Positions 34,871 through 47,085 are shown, counted from the stretch's first letter. The stretch is 64,000 nucleotides of DNA from Lolium rigidum (GCF_022539505.1 NC_061512.1:153991962-154055961); one strand, 5' to 3'. Notes: generated by a model not told the origin, from the sequence alone. Numbers and translations are program-made.

Positions 34871-36199
34871 CTATCGTTCCCCCCCGTAAAGTATGGTTAT
34901 GGGTGTATCTAACTTAGTGCAACTAATCCCATGTTTGATGATGAATTGTTGAGAAATGAATGATGTAGTTGCACCAGTATCAAAAAGTACTTTGCCAGGA
35001 TGAGTGAGTATCCGGAGCGTACCTATCACCGCCTGGTCAGAGTTGACCACCTCCTCCAGACTGGTACAGTTCAGCTTGCCGAAGGGCTTCTTATTCTTCC
35101 AGCTGCCTCCGGTGTTTCCTCCTCGACCTCCTCCTCCTCCTGACTGACCTCCTCCACTATTTTTCTTGGGGCAGTCCTTCAGCATGTGCCCCTCCTGACG
35201 ACACCCAAAACATATGATCTTGGGTTTCCGGCAATCTTGTGAAAGATGTCCCTTAAACCCACAAATGCGGCAAACAATCTGGTTTGCGGCTTGGTTTCCT
35301 TGGTTCCTCCTATTATTGTAGCTGTTGTTGTTGTTGTTGTTGTTGTTGTACCTTGGTTTGAAACTCAAACCAGTATTAGGCTTGTTACTGACATATCGCT
35401 TAGGCTCAAACTTGGCCTTTTTCCGCTTCTCCTCCTGCAATTGCTTGAAATCATCTTCCAGAGTGATGGCTGCATCCACCAACTCCTGGAATTCTGTTGC
35501 TCTCATCATACGTAGCTGTACCTTAAACTGGGGACTTAACCCCCTCAGAAATCTCTTCTTCTTGTCCTCGGTGTTGACTTCCTCAACAGCGTACCGGGAC
35601 AGCTTTGAAAACTCCCTGACATAGGTCAGGATTGCCTTGTCCTTCTGCTTGAGACTCTCGAACTCTCGACGCTTCAGTTCCACAATACTTTCAGGGACAT
35701 TGGATTCCCTGAACTTCCTTGCGAATTCCTCCCAGGTAAATACCTTTCCAGCCGGGTAAACGGCTACAATGTTATCCCACCATGATGTGGCGGGTCCACA
35801 TAACAGATGTGTGGCATAACGGACCTTCTCCTGATCATTGCATCCAACAGTGTTGAGCTTTCGCTCAGTGTCCATGAGCCAGTCTTCCGCGTCCATTGGC
35901 TCGGCCGCGTATGCAAAAGATATTGGCTTAGTGTTCTGGAAGTCTGCTAGTGTGACTCCCGGGTTCTCGGGTCTCTCCACCCTGTTTTGCTGCAACAGAT
36001 CCTAAAAGAATTTGTTCTGCTGCTCCAGTGTTATACGCTGTCGCTCCTCTACCAGCTGCATGTACTGGATAAAGTTTTGCTGCGTCATGGGTGGTGGTGG
36101 TGGAAACTGATCTCTGGCTGCACCCTCAGCCTCTTCCTTTTCTTTTGCTTCGCGCTCCATGCGCTGCGCTTCAGTCTCGTTTCCTAACGTTCCCGACAT
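34871..36199 (-). pseudogene. gag and start of protease of element C, one in-frame stop and a homopolymer frameshift
   Basis: ATG at 36199. The first 65 codons are Glu/Arg-rich with a Pro run, then TAG at 36002-36004. The same frame continues with the gag capsid domain (ATSWWDNI, FAYAAEPMDAEDWL). A poly-Asn stretch is encoded by (GTT)n at about 35323-35350. Two CCHC zinc knuckles follow (CRICGFKGHLSQDC and CFGCRQEGHMLKDC), then a Gly-rich linker and the protease active site VLFDTGATTSFI near 34970. The frame breaks at a run of seven C (34879-34885). This is the nucleocapsid/capsid precursor. Confidence 0.85.
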
Positions 36200-36503
36200 A
36201 ATCCCCCTAGTTCTGCAACACAAGCTGATACTCATAATTACTCCATGCGCAAGTTTTCCGAGCTCAACATTGTGCACAGAACTAGTCACGCAATGGAAAT
36301 CAAGAAGCAAATCCAAATCATACAAAACATATACCCTGTATATACATACATAAGTGGTCTTATTACAATACTCAAGTCGATGTGAGTATGCAAACTCACT
36401 TATTAAAGTATATGTACAAAATTTATACAAATATTACAAACTATAATACACGTGGTACTTGTGTATTATAGCCTCGCCTCCCTTGGTGGACTCTAATCGT
36501 TCT

Positions 36504-37586
36504 TCACTCCCGGTACATTCCAGGCTTCCATCCGGTCGAACGTGTCGTTCTCCTGATAGACCCTGGAACATAAGGTCTCCCCATTGGCTTGTAATCCGAA
36601 TCCGATGATGATCCTAAGGAGAAATCAGTGTTCACAAACTGATCGTTGAGTGCATCATAGTCCACCCATCGGGTGTATTCTCCTGTAGCCCCACCATAAG
36701 GATTACCTAAACCCATTCCCGACTCTACCTGTGTCGGATATCCTCCATCCACTCCTTCATTACTAGGATAGCTCTGGTTCTAGGTTGTTGCATCATCATT
36801 CATCTCTCCATGATAATACGCTGTGGTACTATGTGTTCCAGTATCCGATCCCCAACGCCAACCCCTAGAATTCTCGATTGGAGTCTCGGAACGCTGATTG
36901 TTTCCGGATTCCTCTCCGCCTTCGTATCCCCCATAAGAACTACCCAGGTAGTTCCCAGGTGTAACAGGTGTGGGTTCACGTGCAAGTGGATCAATACTGA
37001 TGTAGTCACCGGCTGAATAAACTGGTGTGTGCACCACATTCTCCATAGGTTCTTTGCCCCTACTCTCCTCCTTGGGTTCAGTGAATTCCTCAAGCATCGT
37101 ATCAATTGCTCCTATCAGATGATGGTTCAACTGAAAGAGTAATGATATGAAGTTGCGGCTATTATCCATATATTTTGCCGCTGCTATAGGTTTGCGTTTA
37201 GCATATTTGTAGTGGTTGAGCATGAGATCATTGTCCTCCTCCATATGAGGAATGTGTGTGAATTCGGAACCCATAAGCTCTTTCGTCTTATGCTCCCGAA
37301 TATCGGATATGGCTCTCATAACAGCTATATGATAAGCTGTATTGGTTGTCCTCGCTTCTCCAGCTGGCATGACTACGCTCATTCCCAAAGATTCGGGAAG
37401 TCGCAGTCCTACTCTGCACTTGGCCAATACTGGACCATCATAGAACATGTATTTCTTTACTGGAATTTGGGGATCGCACCCAAATTCTAGTAGAATGGCT
37501 CGTAGGATATCTGCAAGTCCTCCTTGGTACTCGTTCAGTGTGGAATCCATAACTTCCACGTTTCTCCCTGGTCGTGAACTTGCCAT
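36504..37586 (-). pseudogene. Extra ORF upstream of gag in element C, one in-frame stop
   Basis: ATG at 37586, ~200 bp after the primer site. The frame spans 361 codons with a single TAG at 36780-36782 (codon 269). The N-terminal ~190 residues look like a compact fold (AKCRVGLRLPESLGM, AYHIAVMRAISDIREHKTKEL, LLFQLNHHLIGAIDTMLEEF). The remainder is Gly/Ser/Tyr/Pro-rich and disordered-looking. I recognise no catalytic motif or nucleic-acid-binding signature. Its position, ahead of gag in its own frame, suggests an accessory protein of this chromovirus group. The stop fits a C-to-T change of CAG. Confidence 0.65.
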
Positions 37587-37788
37587 GTTGGCTGTAGAAA
37601 TAGAAAGATTATGAGATTAGTAATAATGCATCATAATAGAGATAATAAAGAATTATCGCACTAAAAGATATGATTGTTGTATTCTCAATTGAATATACAC
37701 CATATTTTTAGAGAATTCTTTATTAGTCCTATTTGACTCCTAACGTTTGGTCCCATTTACTAGGTTCCAACCTAAGGTCAAAGCTTTT

Positions 37789-37800
37789 GCTCGATACCAA
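37789..37800 (-). other. Primer binding site of element C, one base short
   Basis: On the minus strand TTGGTATCGAGC follows the 5' LTR end. It resembles the tRNA-iMet-complementary TTGGTATCAGAGC with one A missing. Confidence 0.7.
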
Positions 37801-37801
37801 C

Positions 37802-38456
37802 CGTGGTGACCCCGCATACCACCGCATGTTGTAGTATGCCGGTCGTTGATATAACATTCACGAAGTACCATTCCGCAAATATTACATCCCTAGAGTAGTA
37901 CAACAGAACATAGCAAGGTCCATAACTCATTCACATAATATTACAATTAACATACACACGTCGTCTTGGAGCTCCTCTTGGGTCCTAAGAGGAATACTCC
38001 TGGGTTCGAGGTGAACCCAACTTAACTTACAATACCAGAGTTTCATTAAACTAAACATTTATTTCCCCGAGCAGCTAAATGATAGAGTTCGGGCTGCTCG
38101 GTTACTACTACTACTCAACGGATATCTTTAGGCTTGTTCTCCTCCGGAAGCCTCCCCGGATCCGTAGACGATGATGTAGTCTACGCCTTCAACACCTCCC
38201 GAGAGGTCCGGTTCCTCGTAGCCGATGATCTCGGCTCCATCATTGTTGTCGTAGTCCTCCTCCGGATGATTCGGACAATCTAAGCAGGGGATTTAAGAGT
38301 GGTATGAGTACGAGCGTACTCAACAAGTTCATTATAGATAAGAGGTGTTTAATGCACTAGCTACGATATTAGACCAGAAAGTCTAATATCAATGCAAGTT
38401 TTGATAAACATTTCTTCAAGAGATTGCTTTTATTTTAAAGAGCTATGTCCGTCAGC
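37802..38456 (-). repeat. 5' LTR of C, truncated to its 655-bp U5 side
   Basis: Same orientation and sequence as 14653-15307, next to the primer site, so it is the true 5' LTR. It stops at GTCAGC (38456). Two bases (GC) later the inverted LTR begins. At several positions it keeps CG where both outer LTRs have TG or CA (near 37811, 37822, 37842 and 38200-38212). Confidence 0.88.
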
Positions 38457-38458
38457 GC

Positions 38459-41400
38459 TGTAATGTCCCAGGTTTAGAGACGATCGAGGGGTAGATTTTA
38501 GAAAGGGATGTGCATTGCATTACAAATTCTGGGGAAATTTCGCGCTTTTAAACAAAAACTGCATCGGAGGGGGACAAGTTTCTCTCTCGACACCTTACAG
38601 GGTTAGGGTTTCGAGAGTGCGACAAACTTGCATCTCACTTAACTAGATTAGGGTTTTGAGTTGAGAGGGGAGAGTTTGAATCACCAATTTAAGTTGCATG
38701 ATTGAATTCTAAGTTAAGATGGTTGATCAAGCTCAAACCAAATTTGAATTTGAATTTCAAATTCAAACATCAAGCTATTATCTCATAATTCAAACTTGAG
38801 ATAATTTAATAAACAATCTTTAATAATTAAGATATAAATAGAACAATTAATATATAAAGCTCAATAGAGAAAAATTGGAGCTTTATTGATAAACACACAA
38901 GATACATTGTTTTTACAATATCCAGTAATAAAATATGAACATTACAACATATTACAAGAATTGGACAGAAATAGAATATTAAAAGAAAGAGAAAAGAAAA
39001 TTACAAAGTAAATGATCTATCCTAAATTCTATAAGATAAGTTAAATCTTCATCTTGATCATTCCAAAGATCCCTGCACACAAACACAACAAAAAGAAGTT
39101 ATGCCAAGTGGTAAAACCACTTGGCAGGTTAGCAAAAAAATGAGAAATTGAGAAGATATGCTCAACTCTGCCGAGCTGATCCTCTCAATGTCCCAAGTGC
39201 AAAGTATCTGGTAGACACACACACACAGCCTGCTCACAAGGCTGTGTGCATGCAGCACACATACAGAGTGAGTCACCCAAAGGGAAAGGTGGAGCTGTCG
39301 ACCAGGGGAACAAGAGCCAACCATATAAAAACTTTTCCACCACAAACCCTAGCTCATTCATCGACCAAGCAGCAGGGTAAGTCACCAGGTATCAAGAACA
39401 GCCAAGAACACCAAGAACAGATGAACAGCTAGAGCTGTTTCATCTATTTACAATCACCAGAAATTAAACCAAGACCTCAAGCTTGCTAGGAGGAGCAGGG
39501 CAAGCAAAAGACCACCAGAAGCAAAACCTCTACACCAACACCAAAATTTCTAGGAGCTGGAGTGAGGTATACACATCATCATGAACAAACCAGATGGTTT
39601 TGTTCAATAAATTGCACAGTGCATGATCTCAAGCACACCAAAAGGGTAGGAAGCCATGTTTGTGTCATCATATGGCTATCTAGCCATTTGGTACAAGCAA
39701 ACATAGAAACAGCCACAGCTAGATTATCCAGGGAACACTGATTGTGTCCACACAGGGACACAATCAGAGAAATCCAACATGGATTTAATCCCTAGCTAGC
39801 TACACAAGTTCACTTGACAACCTATAGCCAGCTAAACCATCAGACAGATAGACCATTAGGTGTCTATCTATGTTTGTCAACGTTAAAAGCATCTGGCAAC
39901 CAAATATGGTCAGGCCAGAGAGCACTTGTCCATACAACTCAAGGCAACAAGTGTGGGAGCTTCCTGAACAGCCAGGAATGGCTGTTGAGGCCACCTCTAC
40001 CACTTAAGCAATCAAACCACCAAGCCAGCATATATATCATTACCCAGAAGGGTTCAAATAAAGCTAGGGTCCCCAATAAATTATTGGCATCCCTATAGCT
40101 CTACTAAGTTCACTTATTTGATCATCACTGCAAAGCAGTTCACATCATTTATCTATTTAATGAACCAAAACTACACAGATAAATGAAACAGAAAAGTAAA
40201 CCATGCACCAGGCCTTGCAGATGATCCAATGGATCATTGCAGACAGTAGCAGTGGCTTGAGCAAACACAAATGTGTACCAGCACAAGCTAGTATGTTACA
40301 CAGACACAAGGAGAGCACTAGCTAGACACAAGCATGAAATAGCAGCCATTCATCAAGCAACTGATGATCATAAGATCATCAGGGCTTGACAGAGCATGCT
40401 GGAGCCAAGCCTAGCACCAACCATAGATCATATGAGTTAAACAGCCACAGATCATGAATAATTGCATCACATATAAGAAAATACATGTTTTACAATTGTA
40501 TCCAGTAGAACACCAACAAGATGTGGAGTTAATTAGCCAATACACAAGCCACACAGAGCTTTACAGTGAAGAAACCCCAAGAGCACTACACAGTTAGCAT
40601 TGGTTCTTGCAAATTTGCAAGGATCACACACATCAATCAAGCCAGGGCAAGTAATTGAATACACTTGATGATCTAGCTGAAATAGCATCAAGAACAGGGG
40701 TACAGGGAAGCAGCAACACAAGCACAAGCACGGATCCATAAGCAATGGCCATGATAGCAGCACAGCTAGCAATCACAGCACAGGTAGATAGCAGCAGCAC
40801 CATAGCACAGCAGCACAGCAACATAAGTAAAGCAGCAGCAGCATCACGGCATGGCCGCGCCTCTATGAGTAGAGGCAGGCCAGTGACCAGGTTAGGCGAA
40901 GAGGAGAAGGAGGAGAAGAAGCAGAACACATAGAAGAAGAGGGGTGGTGCACTTACCGGGGTAGAGCAGACGGTCGTAGCCATGGCGGCCACGGCGGCAC
41001 ACGCCGGAGCGCGGCGGCGCCAGGCCAAGCCAAGCCATGGTGGCACCACAGCACCACCGCACCTAGCGCTGCACCACGCGCAGGGGGAGGCGCCTGGAGG
41101 AAGGACCACGGTCTCTCCAACGCGCGGCGGCGGCGGACGCCAACGATTTGGCGCACTGGAGCGACGATGGCGAGCGAACGGCGACACCCGCGACAGATCG
41201 GCGCGGACCATCTGGTTCGCCGTCGAACAGCGACCCAGATCAGCAGCACATCGTCGCCAGCGACGGCCTGGGGCGGCGGGATTAAATCGGCGACGGCGGA
41301 GGCGACTCTGGTCGCCAGAGCGAGAGAGAGAGATTAGGGTTTCGCGTGCGAGGAGAGGGGAGCGCGTCTGAGTCCGACCGAGCCGGTTGGGGCGGCTCGG

Positions 41401-43429
41401 GTTTGACTCAACCCTTTGGGCCACCTGACAGGTGGGGCCCAAGGGTATTTTAGGTATTTCATAATTCAATGAAAACATGAAATTTTAAAATTCAATAGAA
41501 AATTGATAAAAGCTCTTAAAAATAAATTAAAAATATGAAAAAGGATCAGCATAAAATTCTCTATTTAAATAAAATATCAAAGAGAATTTTTGAAGACAAT
41601 TAAGAATAAGTCCTATTTTGAGGATTTAAATAATCATTTAAAGCACACACCTAATTTTCAATAATGAAAATAAGTCCAATAATGAATTTGGATTTTAAAA
41701 ACACCTTGACAACATTTCAAGGTTGCATATTACTTTTAAACAAGTATTCCCAAATTATTCTTAGTATTAACCTCTTACATGAAATAATAACGACATCGGA
41801 AGGGGGGACAAACCCTAAAAATTGGAATCATGCATAATTGCTTCTTTAACCATTGCCCTTATCGGACAATGATGCTATTTTTCAGAACAAGAGGACAAGG
41901 GTCAGTCCATACCCTCCAACTGTAGCACTTTGCAGTGTTCAGGCAAGTTCATCACTTGCTCATGGCATTTGAGTATTTCTATCAAATTACTTGCAAAGTA
42001 CTATGGTTATCACTATTGCATAAAAAACCAAAACCACTACTTTCATAACTATGAATATGACTATGTGGTGGGCAATGGAACCATGGATTGTGTTGATATG
42101 GTGGAGGTTCCATTGCACGGGTTTATATCCATCTAGGATTAAACAACAAATGTCACCAGTGATTCTTGTGCCGTAATATCCGTGTTAACCATAAGATCCG
42201 GAGTGGGACGGAGTAGTCAAAAGTGTTTCCACCTCTCGTTCATCAACGGATGCGTTTACCGTAGCGGTTGTATCTTGCGGAGCAACTTGTGGGTGGGGAA
42301 CCCATTCTAAGTCCCCACGGTTATGCTGTGCATACCGTAGCGGTTGCGGCTTGCGGAACAACTTGTGGGTGGGGAACCCATTCTAAGTCCCCACGGTATT
42401 GCGGTCTATGATGGGTTGCAGCTACCGACGAAGGAGTTTGGTTCGATCCCAGACTGTCGTCGTGGTCGGGGTCCACCCTGAAATTACGGGAATAATGGGA
42501 CCGACGAGGACCCAGGGTCGGGGCTTGCAACAAAGGGTGGGTGATCGAGGTAGCGGAGGAACATGATTGGCTAGACCTTATACCGGGCCTCACACCGAAG
42601 GAAGTGTGGACGGGAAAGCTGCCCGGTTGGCACCAAGGTTAAGATCTCGTATGGGTAAAGCAACACACCTCTGCAGAGTGTAAGAACTGTGACCTGTCAC
42701 TCCCTGTTCCGGGATTGAGGAACTGCGAACGCGGCCGGAAAGGAGCTCCATGAAGTTCTAGTAAACCGGTGAAGGCTGACGGACATAGCTCTTTAAAATA
42801 AAAGCAATCTCTTGAAGAAATGTTTATCAAAACTTGCATTGATATTAGACTTTCTGGTCTAATATCGTAGCTAGTGCATTAAACACCTCTTATCTATAAT
42901 GAACTTGTTGAGTACGCTCGTACTCATACCACTCTTAAATCCCCGCTTAGATTGTCCGAATCATCCGGAGGAGGACTACGACAACAATGATGGAGCCGAG
43001 ATCATCGGCTACGAGGAACCAGACCTCTCAGGAGGTGTTGAAGGCGTAGACTACATCATCGTCTACGGATCCGGGGAGGCTTCCGGAGGAGAACAAGCCT
43101 AAAGATATCTGTTGAGTAGTAGTAGTAACCGAGCAGCCCGAACTCTATCATTTAGCTGCTCGGGGAAATAAATGTTTAGTTTAATGAAACTCTGGTATTG
43201 TAAGTTAAGTTGGGTTCACCTCGAACCCAGGAGTATTCCTCTTAGGACCCAAGAGGAGCTCCAAGACGACGTGTGTATGTTAATTGTAATATTATGTGAA
43301 TGAGTTATGGACCTTGCTATGTTCTATTGTACTACTCTGAGGGATGTAATATTTGCGGAATGGTACTTCGTGAATGTTATATCAACGACTGGCATACTAC
43401 AACATGCAGTGGTATGCAGGGTCACCACA
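38459..43429 (+). repeat. Complete LTR of C in inverted orientation
   Basis: Runs from TGTAATGTCCC (exact U3 start) to GGTCACCACA (exact U5 end), 4971 bp, uninterrupted. It is the inverted partner of the split 3' LTR (14653-31807). Its U5 end abuts the target duplication TGATG (43430-43434). Internally it carries the gene-like cassette on the minus strand. Confidence 0.92.
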
Positions 43430-44484
43430 TGATGTGTGAGTAGTTCACCACTGGACTATGGGTCCATAGCAGTAGCTAGATGGTTGTCTTCTCCTCATTG
43501 TGCTATCATGTTAGATCTTGTGAGCTGTCTATCATGATCAAGATCATCTATTTGTAATGCTACATGTTGTGTTTGTTGGGATATGATGAATATGGAATAC
43601 TATGTCAAGTTGATTATCAATCTATCATATATGTTGTTTATGTTCTTGCATGCTCTCCGTTGCTAGTAGAGGCTCTGGCCAAGTTGATACTTATAACTCC
43701 AAGAGGGAGTATTTATGCTCGATAGTGGGTTCATGCCTCCATTGAATCTAGGACAGATGACAGAAAGTTCTAAGGTTGTGGATGTGTTGTTGCCACTAGG
43801 GATAAAACATCAATGCTTTGTCTAAGGATATTTGTGTTGATTACATTACGCACCATACTTAATGCAATTGTCTATTGTTTGCAACTTAATACTGGAAGGG
43901 GTTCGGATGATAACCTGAAGGTGGACTTTTTAGGCATAGATGCATGCTGGATAGCGGTCTATGTACTTTGTCGTAATGCCCTGATTAAATCTCATAGTAC
44001 TCATCGTGATATATGTATGTGCATTGTTATGCCTTCTTTATTTGTCAATTGCCCAAATGTAATTTATTCACCTGACATGCTATTTATCTTATGGGAGAGA
44101 CACCACTAGTGAACTGTGGACCCCGGTCCATTTTTTACATCTGAAATACAATCTACTGCAAACTCTGTTCTTTACTGTTCTTCGCAAATAAACATCATCT
44201 TCCACACTATACATCTATTCCTTTGTTTACAGCAAGCCGGTGAGATTGACAACATCACTGTTACGTTGGGGTAAAGTACTTTGATTGTGTTGTGCAGGTT
44301 CCACGTTGGCGCCGGAATCCCTGGTGTTGCGCCGCACTACACTCCGCCACCAACGACCTTCACGTGTTCCTTGACTCCCTACTTGGTTCGATAACCTTGG
44401 TTTCTTATGAGGGAAAACTTGCTGCTGTACGCATCACACCTTCCTCTTGGGGTTCCCAACGGACGTGTGTCTTGCACGCCATCA
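43430..44484 (+). repeat. 5' LTR of element B, second segment
   Basis: Begins with the duplicated TGATG, then continues B's LTR exactly where 14652 stopped and ends GCACGCCATCA. It matches 50273-51306 but keeps about 20 bp (GATCAAGATCATCTATTTGT region, near 43530-43560) that the 3' LTR lacks. Confidence 0.92.
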
Positions 44485-44496
44485 AGCAACTTTTTC

Positions 44497-44514
44497 TGGC
44501 GCCGTTGCCGGGGA
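44497..44514 (+). other. Primer binding site of element B
   Basis: TGGCGCCGTTGCCGGGGA is complementary to the 3' end of plant tRNA-Asp over all 18 bases. It lies 12 bases after the LTR. Confidence 0.88.
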
Positions 44515-44683
44515 GATCAAGACACGCTGCAAGGGGAGTCTCTCACATCCAATCTCTTTAATTTGTTTTTGTCTTGCTTTACTTTATTTTATTTACTGCT
44601 TTGTTTGCTCTTTCTATCAAAAACACACAAAAATTAGTTACTTGCATTTACTTTATTTAGTTTGCTTTATTTACTACTGTTAA

Positions 44684-46746
44684 ATGAATACCCCTGAGAA
44701 CACTAAGTTGTGTGACTTCACTAGCACAAATAATAATGATTTCCTATGCACACCTATTGCTCCACCTGCTACTACAGCAGAATTTTTTGAAATTAAACCT
44801 GTTTTACTAAATCTTGTTATGAGAGAATAATTTTCTGGTGTTAGTTCTGATGATGCTACTGCCCATCTTAATAATTTTGTTGAACTTTGTGAAATGCAAA
44901 AGTATACGGATGTAGATAGTGACATTATAAAACTGAAATTGTTTCCTTTCTCCTTAAGAGGAAGAGCTAAAGATTGGTTACTATCTTTGCCTAAGAATAG
45001 TATTGATTCGTGGACTAAATGTAAGGATGCTTTCATTGGTAGATATTATCCTCCTGCTAAATATATATCTTTGATAAGTAGCATAATGAATTTTAAGCAA
45101 TTGGATAATGAGCATGTTGCCTAAGCATGGGAAAGAATGAAATCTTTGGTGAAGAATTGCCCTACCCATGGACTAACTACTTGGATGATCATCCAAACCT
45201 TCTATGCAGGATTGAATTTTTCTTCGCGGAACCTATTGGATTCAGCTGCTGGAGGTACTTTTATGTCCATTACTTTAGGGGCGGCAACAAAGCTTCTTGA
45301 TAATATGATGATCAATTACTCTGAATGGCACACTGAAAGGGCTCCACAAGGTAAGAAGGTAAATTCTGTTGAAGAAACCTCCTCCTTGAGTGATAAGATT
45401 GATGTGATTATGTCTATGCTTGTAAATGGTAGATCTAATGTTGATCCTAATAATGTTCCTTTAGCTTCATTGGTTGCCCAAGAAGAACATGTTGATGTGA
45501 ATTTCATTAAAAATAATAATTTCAACAACAATGCTTATAGGAATAATTCTGGTAACAACTATAGGCCATATCCTTCTAGTAATGGTAATGGTTATGGTAA
45601 TTCTTATGGGAATTCTTACAAAAATAATAGGATTGTACCCTCTGGTCTTGAAGCCATGCTTAAAGAATTTATTAGTACACAAACTGCTTTTAACAAATCT
45701 GTTGAAGAAAAGCTTGGTAAAATTGATATTCTTGCTTCTAAGGTTGATAGTCTTGCCTTTGATGTTGATCTTTTAAAATTGAAAATTATGCCTAATGAAG
45801 ATAAAGATAATAAAATTGTTACTACAGCAAATGCCATCCAAGTTCGAATTAATGAGAATATTAGATTGATGGCTGAACTGCATGCTAGGTGGGAAAGAGA
45901 AGAAAACGAAAAACTAGCTAAAGAGAATGTAGCTAAAGTTTGGACTATTACCACCACTAGTAATGTTGATGTTTCACATGTTGCTAAACCTCCTACTATC
46001 AATGGTAAAATAATTGGTGTTAGCAATGTTTCTACTCCTAGTGCAAAGCGTGCAAAATTGCCTGAAACTGCTGAAACTGATAAAACTGCTGAAATTTTTC
46101 AAAATATTGGGGACAATGATCCCATTGCTGTAGATCATAATGGTTTAGATTTTGATGATTGTCATATCTCTGAAGTTATAAAGTTCTTACAAAAACTTGC
46201 TAAAAGTCCCAACGCTAGTGCTATAAATTTGGCCTTTACAAAACATATTACAAATGCTCTCATAAAAGCTAGAGAAGATAAACTAAAACTTGAGACTTCT
46301 ATTCCTAGGAAGTTAGAAGATGGTTGGGAGCCCATCATTAAGATGAAGGTCAATGATTTTGATTGTAATGCTTTATGTGATCTTGGTGCAAGTATTTCTG
46401 TTATGCCTAAGAAAATCTATAATATGCTTGACTTGCCACCATTGGAAAATTGTTATTTGGATGTTAATCTTGCTGATCATGCTATAAAGAAACCTTTGGG
46501 GAGGATTGATAATGTTCACATTATGGTTAACAATAACCTTGTCCCCGTTGATTTTGTTGTCTTGGATATTGAATGCAATGCATCTTGTCCCATTATATTG
46601 GGAAGACCTTTTCTTCGAACTGTTGGTGCTACTATTGATATGAAGGAAGGTAATATTAAGTATCAATTTCCTCTCAAGAAAGGTATGGAACACTTCCTTA
46701 GAAAGAGAATGAAGTTACCTTATGATTCTATTATTAGAACAAATTA
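44684..46746 (+). pseudogene. gag-protease of element B, two in-frame stops, 3' end cut by a MITE
   Basis: One continuous phase from ATG 44684. The gag capsid domain spans about 44830-45330 (KLKLFPFSLRGRAKDWLLSL). An Asn/Tyr/Gly-rich linker (45500-45640) and a coiled-coil-like region (45640-45950) follow. An aspartic protease has its active site CDLGASISVMP (Asp near 46379, about residue 566) and IILGRPFLRTVGATID downstream. TAA codons at 44828-44830 and 45122-45124 interrupt it; both fit CAA changed by C to T. The present stop (46745-46747) is created by the insertion at 46747, which removes a short tail. There is no RT or integrase after it, so the element is non-autonomous. Confidence 0.85.
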
Positions 46747-47085
46747 GGCTGGTGCCAATGCATCACCCCACTATAGCCTCGCCATGTCAGCTCTCACCCT
46801 CACTCTCGCCCCACTCTCACCCCACGGTGCCAGTGCACGGGCTATAGTACCAGCTCTCACTTCCTCTCTCCTCCCTACCGCCTCCCTACCGCCCCCACTA
46901 GCACCGCTATCGCCTCCCTCTCGCCCCGCTCTCGCCTCCAACGCGGGCTATAGGCGGGCGGTACCGCCCCCTACCGCCGGGCGCCCGCGCCACCGCCCGC
47001 CGCTAGCATCTCGCCCCACTCACGCCCTCCTCTCGCCCCGCCGCCGCCGCTACCGCCCTCACTCACGCCTGCGTTGGCACCAGCC
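46747..47085. mobile_element. Tourist/PIF-Harbinger-type MITE (339 bp)
   Basis: Terminal inverted repeats GGCTGGTGCCAATGCA and TGCGTTGGCACCAGCC pair over 16 bp with one mismatch. The 3-bp duplication TTA (46744-46746, 47086-47088) is the hallmark of PIF/Harbinger. The interior is GC-rich with CTCTCGCCCC-type repeats and has no transposase, so it is non-autonomous. It sits at the last codons of B's gag-protease. Confidence 0.85.

Larger units (their letters stand above)
14653..43429 (-). mobile_element. Element C: composite chromovirus with an inverted terminal LTR
   Basis: The unit is flanked by TGATG at 14648-14652 and 43430-43434. On the minus strand it reads: truncated 5' LTR (38456-37802), tRNA-iMet-type primer site, extra ORF, gag, protease, RT, RNase H, integrase with chromodomain, purine tract, and 3' LTR (31807-14653, split by D and J). 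To the right of the truncated 5' LTR, a complete LTR (38459-43429) lies in the opposite orientation. Both outer ends are therefore the U5 end (TGTGGTGACC / GGTCACCACA) instead of one U3 and one U5 end. The gag/pol order, CCHC knuckles and chromodomain place it with Tekay/Del chromoviruses. Confidence 0.85.

Noticed and set aside
44497..44514. Possible tRNA gene remnant from the tRNA-Asp match.
   Set aside because: Only 18 bases complementary to the tRNA 3' end, directly after an LTR: a primer binding site, not a tRNA gene.
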